Assembly (NCBI GenBank): GCA_946887105.1
Contig: CAMPKJ010000283.1
Span: 1-6,137, forward strand
Source of the DNA: an uncultured Acidobacteriota bacterium
Lineage (GTDB): Bacteria > Acidobacteriota > Thermoanaerobaculia > Gp7-AA8
Length of the DNA: 6,137 bases
Reading direction: 5' to 3'
This document shows positions 1 through 4,919 of the stretch, one piece after another (position 1 is the stretch's first letter; each line of letters starts with the position of its first letter). Under the pieces are notes generated by a model. It saw nothing but the letters and a program-made list of their open reading frames with translations. It was not told the DNA's origin and searched no databases. The translations under genes were made by a program, and so were the position numbers.

Positions 1-156
1 AAGGGCGATCGCGGCGAGCAGGGGCTGCAAGGCGAGCGCGGACTCCAGGGTGAGCGCGGTGCCGACGGCGTCGCCGGTGCAAAAGGCGACAAAGGCGAGA
101 AGGGCGAGCGTGGGCCGCAGGGTCCGCAGGGTCCGCAGGGCCTCCCGGGCATCACG
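1..156 (+). repeat. Degenerate 9-base tandem repeat encoding Gly-X-Y
   Basis: The collagen part of the gene is a degenerate tandem array with a 9-base (three-codon) period and GG at each glycine codon. The clearest copies are GGGCCGCAG at 112-120 and two identical GGTCCGCAG units at 121-129 and 130-138, with a diverged unit after them. Such arrays tend to change length by slippage or recombination, so the number of triplets may vary between strains. The left end of the array is outside the window. Confidence 0.75.
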
Positions 157-363
157 ATGTCGGTCGGCGAAGCGGTCTTCCCTCCCCCCGGCCAGATCAC
201 GATCCACGACGGCGCCATCCGCGCGAACAGCGTGATCCTTCTGACCTACATCGAAGTCTCGAACGGCAACGCGCTCGGCGTGGCATCACAGGGCGTCGGT
301 TCCTTCGTGGCCAGCGGCAGTCCGAACAAACCATTCAAGTACATCATCCTGACGGCGAACTGA
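1..363 (+). CDS. Collagen-like repeat protein, C-terminal part (5' end outside window)
   Basis: The reading frame is open from base 1 to a TGA at 361-363, giving 120 visible residues; the start lies upstream of the window. Residues 2 to about 52 form 17 uninterrupted Gly-X-Y triplets rich in Lys, Glu, Arg, Gln and Pro (for example KGDKGEKGERGPQGPQGPQG), the hallmark of a bacterial collagen-like triple helix. About 68 residues without the repeat follow. They are rich in beta-branched and small residues and end in PFKYIILTAN, which looks like a compact beta-sandwich cap. In known bacterial collagen-like proteins such a terminal domain often drives trimerisation, and the proteins are usually exported or surface-attached. 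Location cannot be tested here because the N-terminus is missing. A strong terminator follows, so this is the last gene of its unit. The repeat is certain; the role (surface structure, spore or envelope fibre, adhesion) is inferred. Confidence 0.85.
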   Translation, partial: KGDRGEQGLQGERGLQGERGADGVAGAKGDKGEKGERGPQGPQGPQGLPGITMSVGEAVFPPPGQITIHDGAIRANSVILLTYIEVSNGNALGVASQGVGSFVASGSPNKPFKYIILTAN

Positions 364-390
364 GGCGGAGAGAGAGCAGTTCCCCGTCGG

Positions 391-423
391 CGGGGGCATC
401 CGAAAGGGTGCCCCCGTTTTTTT
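391..423 (+). terminator. Strong intrinsic terminator after the collagen-like gene
   Basis: Bases 391-401 (CGGGGGCATCC) pair with 406-416 (GGGTGCCCCCG) in an 11-bp stem with one T-G wobble, closed by a GAAA tetraloop at 402-405. Seven T residues (417-423) follow immediately. This is a textbook rho-independent terminator 28 bases after the stop codon of the collagen-like gene. It separates that gene from the downstream M20 operon. Confidence 0.93.
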
Positions 424-431
424 GCGGGTTG

Positions 432-437
432 TACAAT
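432..437 (+). promoter_or_regulatory. Putative -10 box (TACAAT) for the M20 operon, near-leaderless
   Basis: TACAAT matches the sigma-70 -10 consensus at five of six positions and lies 11 bases before the ATG at 449. Transcription would start near 443-446, leaving a leader of only a few bases. No Shine-Dalgarno sequence precedes the ATG (the bases are CCCGCCTCCCC), which fits leaderless or near-leaderless translation. No good -35 is visible at the expected distance; that stretch (about 409-414) lies inside the 3' arm of the upstream terminator. The box sits within an 8-base palindrome, TTGTACAA (429-436), which could be chance. Confidence 0.5.
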
Positions 438-448
438 CCCGCCTCCCC

Positions 449-1468
449 ATGACGTTCGATCCGATTGCATTCGCGCGCCAGCTCATCGATGTGCCTTCGC
501 CGACGGAAAATGAGCTCGCGGCGGCGCAGCTCCTCGAACGGGAGCTGACGCGGCTCGGCTTCGCGACGCGGCGGCAGGACGTCTCGCCGACGCGCTTCAA
601 CGTGCTCGCGCTGGCCGGCGGTCCGCCGCGCGTGATCCTCAACTCGCACATCGACACCGTGCCGCCGTGGTTCGCGGCATGGGAAGACGAGCAGTTCCTC
701 TACGGCCGCGGCGCGTGCGACACCAAGGGCATCATCGCCGCCATGATCGCCGCCGGCGACCGCCTGCGCCGCCGCGGCATCGACGAGTTCGCGTTCCTGT
801 TCGTCGTCGGCGAGGAGACGGATTCGATCGGCGCGAAAGCGGCGAATGTCGCCTTTGCCGATCTCGGATCGCAGTACGTCGTGGTCGGCGAGCCGACCGA
901 GTCGAAGTTCGCGCGCGCGTCGAAAGGCGCGCTCACCTGTCACATCACGTTCAAAGGCGTGGCTGCACACTCCGCCTATCCGCACCTCGGCGAATCGGCG
1001 ATCAATCGCATGGTGGCCGCGATCGCCGAGATCAACGCCGCCGACTGGGGCACGCACGAAGTGCTCGGCAAGACCACCGTCAACGTCGGCGTGGTGCGCG
1101 GCGGCGAGCGTCCGAACATCATTCCCGCGCACGCCGAGTGCGAGCTGATCTTCCGGCTGGTGACGTCGCCCGAAGAAGTGCAGCACCGGCTCGAGATGCT
1201 GGTGTCGAATCACGACGGACGGATCACGCTCGCGCGCGGCAACGCACCGCAGTTCATGGTGGTGCCCGAAGGCGCGGAGTCGCACGTGGTGGCGTTCAAC
1301 ACCGACGTGCCGTGGCTGACCGGTCTCGGCAAGCCGCTGCTGTTCGGTCCCGGGTCGATCCTCGACGCTCACGGCGCGAAGGAGAAGATCTCCAAACGCG
1401 ATCTGCTCGCGGCGGTGGGCACGTATGAAGAGATGGTGATCTCGCTGCTCGGAGGACGCGTGCAGTGA
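449..1468 (+). CDS. M20-family zinc metallopeptidase / deacylase (ArgE/DapE-like)
   Basis: This 339-residue cytosolic enzyme would hydrolyse an amide bond with one or two zinc ions. All M20 signature positions are present: H67 and D69 in SHIDT, bridging D91 in GRGACDTKG, catalytic E122 and ligand E123 in GEETDS, E148 in GEPTE, and the late ligand H308 in LDAHGAKEKI. H174 in AAHSAYP lies in the inserted dimerisation domain (about 155-265). The length fits ArgE, DapE and LysK relatives, which act on acetylornithine, succinyl-diaminopimelate or LysW-carried lysine; no biosynthesis neighbour settles which. I chose ATG at 449 because the protein then begins with the usual helix before DVPSPTE. An upstream in-frame TTG at 422 lies in the terminator T-tract and is unlikely. 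The gene heads a coupled operon, overlapping the next gene by GTGA. Family assignment is firm; substrate is unknown. Confidence 0.9.
   Translation: MTFDPIAFARQLIDVPSPTENELAAAQLLERELTRLGFATRRQDVSPTRFNVLALAGGPPRVILNSHIDTVPPWFAAWEDEQFLYGRGACDTKGIIAAMIAAGDRLRRRGIDEFAFLFVVGEETDSIGAKAANVAFADLGSQYVVVGEPTESKFARASKGALTCHITFKGVAAHSAYPHLGESAINRMVAAIAEINAADWGTHEVLGKTTVNVGVVRGGERPNIIPAHAECELIFRLVTSPEEVQHRLEMLVSNHDGRITLARGNAPQFMVVPEGAESHVVAFNTDVPWLTGLGKPLLFGPGSILDAHGAKEKISKRDLLAAVGTYEEMVISLLGGRVQ
1451..1456 (+). promoter_or_regulatory. Ribosome binding site GGAGGA deciding the GTG start at 1465
   Basis: GGAGGA lies inside the 3' end of the M20 gene, eight bases before a GTG at 1465 whose last bases overlap the M20 stop (GTGA, 1465-1468). 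It is the strongest Shine-Dalgarno match within the operon. It supports the small open frame that follows as a translated gene rather than chance. Confidence 0.7.
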
Positions 1469-1827
1469 CGGCGATCGTCCTGTCGCTGTTCGTGACGATC
1501 ACCGTCGCGGCCGAGGTGCGGCAGTTCGGGGCGTTGCAGCCGATCTCGATCGACCGCAGCGGCATCGTCGGACAGAACCTCGGCGCATGGCTCTCCGCGG
1601 ACAATGGCGAGGTCGCGCTGTTCGTCTGGGCGGACGGCCGGCACCATTCACCCGATAACGGCCAGGGCGGCACTTCCGCGAGAATGGCCATCCGTCTCGC
1701 ACCCGATGGCACTCCGCTCGATGAGTTCCCGATCTATGTGCCGGTGTCCGCGGGCGCGGTCGTATGGCGCGAGCATGACTGGCTGATCCTCGTGGATGCG
1801 CCGCGCGTGCGCGCGGTTCGACACTGA
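1465..1827 (+). CDS. Small putatively exported protein, function unknown
   Basis: This is a 120-residue protein with a GTG start. A hydrophobic stretch near the N-terminus (residues about 3-16, TAIVLSLFVTITVAA then E) resembles a short Sec signal peptide with an AA cleavage region, though it lacks the usual basic residues before it. The rest has a beta-rich pattern: VALFVWADGR, then ARMAIRLAPDGTPLDEFPIYV, then GAVVWREHDWLILVDAPR. From memory, this resembles one to one and a half units of the 'LVVW-DxR ... ariaPDGt-lD' repeat found many times over in long exported beta-propeller-like proteins of Acidobacteria and myxobacteria. If so, this is either a stand-alone mini-version or a truncated remnant. 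In favour of a live gene are the GGAGGA site, the GTGA overlap upstream and the TGATG overlap with tatD downstream. I do not recognise a specific family and assign no function. Confidence 0.6.
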   Translation: MTAIVLSLFVTITVAAEVRQFGALQPISIDRSGIVGQNLGAWLSADNGEVALFVWADGRHHSPDNGQGGTSARMAIRLAPDGTPLDEFPIYVPVSAGAVVWREHDWLILVDAPRVRAVRH

Positions 1828-2588
1828 TGATCTTCACCGACTCGCATTGCCACCTCACCATGTCGCATGCGGAGGCGAATCTCGCCGCCGCGCGGCAGGC
1901 GGGCGTGCGCGGATTCGTCGTGCCGGGCACGAAGCTCGAGGACGCGTTGCACGCGGTAGCGATCGCGCAGCAGCACGATGACGTCTGGGCGGCGGTCGGA
2001 TTTCATCCGCACGATGCGAAGGATTGCGACGATGCCGCGTTTGCGGTGATCGAGCGTCTGGCGCGCGCGCCGCGCGTCGTCGCGATCGGCGAGTGCGGTC
2101 TCGACTATCACTACGACTATTCGCCGCGCGAAACGCAGCGCGCCGTCTTCGAGCGGCACATCGCGCTCGCCAGAGAGGTCGACAAGCCGATCATCGTGCA
2201 CAACCGCGAGTCGACGGCGGACATGGTGGAGATCCTCTCGCGCGCAGACGTGCGGGGCATCCTGCACTCCTTCACCGAGTCGCTCGACGTCGCGAAGCAG
2301 CTGGTCGATCTCGGCTACTTCATCTCGTTCTCCGGCATCGTCACGTTCAAGAGCGCGGACTCGTTGCGCGAGGCCGCGCGCGCGCTGCCGCACGATCGCG
2401 TGCTGATCGAGACCGACACGCCCTACCTCGCTCCGGTACCGTATCGCGGACGCGACAACGAGCCCGCGTACGTCGTGGCCATCGCCGAGCTGCTGGCGAA
2501 ATTGTGGAGCGTCTCCGTCGAGCGCGTGGCCGAGCAGACCACCGCAAATTTCGAGCGCGCCTTCTCGGTTAAACTCCCGCAACCGTGA
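1827..2588 (+). CDS. tatD: TatD-family metal-dependent hydrolase (putative DNase)
   Basis: This 253-residue protein is typical in length for the TatD/YcfH family, an amidohydrolase-fold TIM barrel that binds two divalent metals. The metal-site set is complete: H7 and H9 in DSHCH, E89 in GECGLDY, H125 in IIVHNRES, H147 in LHSFTES, and D197 in ETDTPYLAP. GFHPH (58-62) and NEPAYV (211-216) are also family signatures. Characterised members are cytosolic 3'-5' exonucleases or DNases linked to DNA repair or fragmentation; some YcfH/YjjV paralogues have no settled substrate. The ATG at 1827 shares its A with the previous stop (TGATG), and no clear Shine-Dalgarno is seen, so translation probably depends on coupling. 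It overlaps the glycosyltransferase by GTGA. Family is certain; which paralogue is not. Confidence 0.93.
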   Translation: MIFTDSHCHLTMSHAEANLAAARQAGVRGFVVPGTKLEDALHAVAIAQQHDDVWAAVGFHPHDAKDCDDAAFAVIERLARAPRVVAIGECGLDYHYDYSPRETQRAVFERHIALAREVDKPIIVHNRESTADMVEILSRADVRGILHSFTESLDVAKQLVDLGYFISFSGIVTFKSADSLREAARALPHDRVLIETDTPYLAPVPYRGRDNEPAYVVAIAELLAKLWSVSVERVAEQTTANFERAFSVKLPQP

Positions 2589-3307
2589 GCTCGCAGCCCG
2601 ACCTCTCCGTGGTCTTCCCGGTCTACAACGAGGAAGAGAACATCCCCCATCTGCTCCGCGAGATCGCGGCGGCGCTGGACGGTCACGGCTGGACGTACGA
2701 GATCGTGGCCGTCGACGACGGATCGTCCGATCGCAGCCTGGACGTCCTGCGCGAGAGCCGCGATCGACATCCGGCGCTGCGCGTGCTGGCGCTGGCGAAG
2801 AACAGCGGGCAGACCGCAGCGCTCGACGCCGCCTGGCGCGCCGCGCGCGGGCGCATGGTGGTGTCGCTCGACGCCGACCTGCAGAACGATCCGGCCGACA
2901 TCCCGCGCATGGTGCGCAAGCTCGAGGAGACCAGCTCCGACATGGTCATCGGCGTGCGCGTGAACCGGCAGGATACGTGGAGCCGCAGGATGCAGTCGCG
3001 CATCGGCAACAGCGTGCGCAACTGGATCACCGGCGATCAAATTACCGACACCGGCTGCTCGCTCAAGCTGGTGAAGCGCGAGGCCATCGATCGCGTGCGC
3101 CTCTTCACCGGCATGCACCGTTTCCTGCCCACGCTGGTCCGCTACGCCGGCTTCAAAGTGGTGGAGATGCCGGTGAATCACCGGCCGCGGCAGTTCGGCG
3201 TCTCGAAGTACGGCGCGATGAACCGCGCGTTCCGCGGTCTCGCGGACTGCTTCGCGGTGCGCTGGATGGGAACGCGCATGCTGAAGTACGACGCCCACGA
3301 AGAGTGA
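2585..3307 (+). CDS. Family 2 glycosyltransferase, DPM1/polyprenyl-phosphate type without membrane domain
   Basis: This is a 240-residue GT-A enzyme. Near the N-terminus are VVFPVYNEEENI (residues 9-20) and the nucleotide-binding DDGSSD (44-49). The metal-binding DADLQNDP follows at 96-103, with D96 and D98 as the DxD pair. TDTGCSLKL (154-162), GMHRFLP (176-182) and HRPRQFGVSKYG (199-210) are characteristic of dolichyl/undecaprenyl-phosphate sugar transferases (DPM1, ArnC, GtrB). Unlike GtrB or ArnC it stops at ADCFAVRWMGTRMLKY with no C-terminal membrane helices, so it should be cytosolic or peripheral. It probably moves a sugar from a nucleotide donor to a polyprenyl phosphate for envelope glycan or lipid modification. 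The usual partner genes (a small flippase, or a protein with the lipid-A-biosynthesis N-terminal domain) are not next to it. GTG at 2585 gives a GTGA overlap with tatD. Donor and acceptor are unknown. Confidence 0.9.
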   Translation: MSSQPDLSVVFPVYNEEENIPHLLREIAAALDGHGWTYEIVAVDDGSSDRSLDVLRESRDRHPALRVLALAKNSGQTAALDAAWRAARGRMVVSLDADLQNDPADIPRMVRKLEETSSDMVIGVRVNRQDTWSRRMQSRIGNSVRNWITGDQITDTGCSLKLVKREAIDRVRLFTGMHRFLPTLVRYAGFKVVEMPVNHRPRQFGVSKYGAMNRAFRGLADCFAVRWMGTRMLKYDAHEE

Positions 3308-3312
3308 GGGTC

Positions 3313-3858
3313 ATGCTCAGCCCGGAACAACGAGCCACGCTCCTCGGCATCGCACGACAGTCGATCGAGGCGGTGCTCGAAGGCCGCCGTCCCCAGGTCG
3401 AGGTGAGCGCGCTCGACGCTGAGCTCAGGCGCCCCAGCGGCGCGTTCGTGACGCTCAACGAACGCAGCGGCGAGCTGCGCGGATGCATTGGTTCGATCGA
3501 GGCCGTGGTGCCGCTCGCGCAGGCGGTGGCGTCGAGCGCCGTGAATGCCGCGTTTCGCGATCCGCGTTTCTATCCCGTCACGCGGGAAGAGCTCCCGAAC
3601 CTGCACATCGAGATCTCGGTGATGAGCCCGATCGTGATCGTGGACGACGTCGATGCCATCGAGGTCGGCCGCGATGGGCTGATCATCAGCCGCGGCGGCC
3701 GCGCCGGACTGCTGCTGCCGCAGGTCGCGGCCGAGTACGGCTGGGATCGCGACACGTTCCTCCGCCAGACCTGCATCAAGGCCGGTCTCACTCCCGAGTC
3801 GTGGCGCCTGCCCGACTGCCGCATCGAGAAGTTCTCGGCAGAAGTTTTCGGCGAGTAA
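3313..3858 (+). CDS. amrA: AMMECR1-domain protein (AmmeMemoRadiSam system protein A)
   Basis: This 181-residue protein is essentially one AMMECR1 domain. Signature segments are ELRGCIGSIE (54-63), NAAFRDPRFYPVT (78-90), LHIEISVMSP (97-106), and GLLLPQVAAEYGWDRDTFLRQTC with KAGL and W164 (132-164). The LRGCIG hexapeptide is the best-conserved part of the family. In many bacteria and archaea this domain is encoded with a Memo-like protein and a radical SAM enzyme, or fused to Memo; its chemistry is unknown. Neither partner is in this window. ATG at 3313 follows GAGGG and gives a normal N-terminus (MLSPEQR). An in-frame GTG at 3304 would overlap the glycosyltransferase stop as GTGA, like two other junctions in this operon, and would add three residues; it cannot be excluded. 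It is the last gene of the operon. Family confident, function unknown. Confidence 0.92.
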   Translation: MLSPEQRATLLGIARQSIEAVLEGRRPQVEVSALDAELRRPSGAFVTLNERSGELRGCIGSIEAVVPLAQAVASSAVNAAFRDPRFYPVTREELPNLHIEISVMSPIVIVDDVDAIEVGRDGLIISRGGRAGLLLPQVAAEYGWDRDTFLRQTCIKAGLTPESWRLPDCRIEKFSAEVFGE

Positions 3859-3888
3859 CCTCCGCACCATCAAACACTTGACGGTTGC

Positions 3889-3915
3889 GCCTGCCTCGGC
3901 GGGCAATATTCCTTT
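3889..3915 (+). terminator. Possible weak terminator ending the operon
   Basis: GCCTGC (3889-3894) pairs with GCGGGC (3899-3904) around a CTCG loop in a 6-bp stem with one wobble. It is followed by AATATTCCTTT (3905-3915), which is T-rich but interrupted. It lies 30 bases after the AMMECR1 stop, where an operon end is expected. The stem is short and the tail impure, so it is only a candidate. The same stretch has a TTGACG (3878-3883) that could be read as a -35, with GGCAAT at 3902-3907 as a poor -10; both readings cannot hold together easily. Confidence 0.35.
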
Positions 3916-3950
3916 GCGGCCGCTGCGTTTCGAAGCGCGTTCCGGTGAAA

Positions 3951-3992
3951 CTAATTATTTTGAATCGTAATAAGATCCCCACAGGAAGGTGA
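3951..3992 (+). promoter_or_regulatory. AT-rich leader with Shine-Dalgarno for the transglycosylase gene
   Basis: Bases 3951-3976 are strikingly AT-rich for this region and include TAATTATTTT and TAAGAT (3971-3976), the latter a 4/6 match to a -10 box. No -35 of good quality lies 16-18 bases upstream, so the exact promoter is uncertain. AGGAAGG at 3983-3989 with GTGA after it is the best Shine-Dalgarno sequence in the window and fixes the ATG at 3993. The leader probably makes the transglycosylase its own transcription unit. Confidence 0.45.
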
Positions 3993-4919
3993 ATGGCTAA
4001 GAAAACTCCCTTGAAGGACTCGTTATCGATTCGTGTGGCGCGCGCGCGCAAGGCGGCGGAGCGCCATCGGATCTTCCGCCTCATCGGCGGTCGCGGCGCA
4101 GTCGCGCTGCTCCTCGGCACCGCGCTCTCGCTCGGCGGCATCACCGAGACCATGGACAACGTCTCGTTCCTGGTGCAGAAAGATCTCGACGCGGTCCGCG
4201 TGGTGCGTGTGAAGGGAGAGGACGAGAAAGTCGTCGCCAACCTGAAGGGCGATTTCACCGGCAATACCATCTTCAAGCTCTCGCAGGTCCTGCCGGACCG
4301 TTACGTCTCGCGCGAGCTCTCGCTGTTCGACGGCAAGTGGATCGCGACCGACGAGTGGCTGGCCGAGGAGAAGGAACAGGCGGCCGAGAAAAAAGGCGGC
4401 GTGTTCCTGACGGAGATGAAGCGCATCAGCGAATCCATGCGCGCGGAATTCTTCGCGGAAGAGATCCCGTACGGTGAGCTGATCTACGAAAAGGCGAAGA
4501 AGTACGACGTCGATCCCGCTCTGGTCGCGGCGGTGATCGAGCAGGAGTCCCGCTTCAAGCCGCGCGCTCGTTCGCACGTCGGCGCTCGTGGGCTGATGCA
4601 GCTCATGCCGCGCACCGGCCGCTGGATGGGCGCGCGCGATCTGTACAACCCGGAACAGAACGTCGACGCGGGCGTGAAGTACATCAAGTACCTCGACAAG
4701 CGCTTCAACGGTGATCTCAAGAAGATCATCGCCGCGTACAACGGCGGCGAAGGAAACGTCCGTCGCTATCGCGGCATCCCGCCGTTCCGCGAGACCCGCC
4801 AGTACGTGAAGAAGGTCATGAAGAACTACGACAGGCGCACCCGGCAGATCGAGAAGTACGAGCAGCAACAGCTCGGCGGCTCGGTGCCGGATGCCGACGG
4901 CACCGTCGCGCTGCGCTGA
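3993..4919 (+). CDS. Membrane-anchored lytic transglycosylase (SLT domain)
   Basis: This is a 308-residue protein. A basic N-terminus (about 1-34, many Lys/Arg) precedes one hydrophobic segment, residues about 35-50 (GAVALLLGTALSLGGI), which should act as an uncleaved signal anchor with the rest in the periplasm. Residues 51-157 are a charged region I do not recognise, ending in a Glu/Lys-rich stretch at 121-155. Residues about 158-280 are a soluble-lytic-transglycosylase domain: IEQESRF with catalytic Glu185, GARGLMQLMPRTG (197-209), NVDAGVKYIKYL (223-234), AAYNGGEGNV (247-256) and ETRQYVKKV (267-275). Such enzymes cleave the MurNAc-GlcNAc bond of peptidoglycan and leave 1,6-anhydro ends, in wall turnover or insertion of envelope machines. 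It has its own leader and Shine-Dalgarno site. Its stop directly abuts that of the opposing transporter gene. No LysM or other wall-binding domain is seen. Confidence 0.93.
   Translation: MAKKTPLKDSLSIRVARARKAAERHRIFRLIGGRGAVALLLGTALSLGGITETMDNVSFLVQKDLDAVRVVRVKGEDEKVVANLKGDFTGNTIFKLSQVLPDRYVSRELSLFDGKWIATDEWLAEEKEQAAEKKGGVFLTEMKRISESMRAEFFAEEIPYGELIYEKAKKYDVDPALVAAVIEQESRFKPRARSHVGARGLMQLMPRTGRWMGARDLYNPEQNVDAGVKYIKYLDKRFNGDLKKIIAAYNGGEGNVRRYRGIPPFRETRQYVKKVMKNYDRRTRQIEKYEQQQLGGSVPDADGTVALR

Noticed and set aside
112..147. Short tandem units as a possible CRISPR or minisatellite element
   Set aside because: The 9-base period matches codon triplets of Gly-X-Y in the open frame, so the repetition is explained by the protein.
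157..363. Separate small gene starting at the ATG at 157
   Set aside because: The frame is continuous with the Gly-X-Y repeats back to base 1, and no ribosome site precedes this ATG. It is an internal Met of the collagen-like protein.
344..1372. Long open frame on the - strand opposite the M20 gene (342 codons)
   Set aside because: It is the antisense shadow of a GC-rich gene. Its product is Arg/His/Asp-rich with no recognisable motif, while the + strand protein has every M20 signature. It would also run through the terminator.
1734..3298. Two long - strand open frames opposite tatD and the glycosyltransferase (1734-2582 and 2423-3298)
   Set aside because: They are rich in Arg, His and Val, have no domain signatures and mirror the codon phase of the clear + strand genes. 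GC-rich coding DNA commonly leaves such antisense frames open.
2977..3312. Upstream extension of the AMMECR1 reading frame by 112 codons
   Set aside because: It lies inside the glycosyltransferase gene in another frame, encodes Arg/His/Ala-rich sequence unlike any AMMECR1 N-terminus, and the domain begins normally at the ATG at 3313.
3878..3907. TTGACG ... GGCAAT as a promoter for the transglycosylase
   Set aside because: The -10 is poor (three of six), the spacer would be 18 bases and the pair overlaps a terminator-like hairpin. I kept it only as an alternative reading, not as a feature.
4023..4868. 281-codon - strand frame opposite the transglycosylase
   Set aside because: It is a composition artefact (Leu/Asp/His/Arg-rich, no motif) lying wholly within a gene with an intact catalytic domain.
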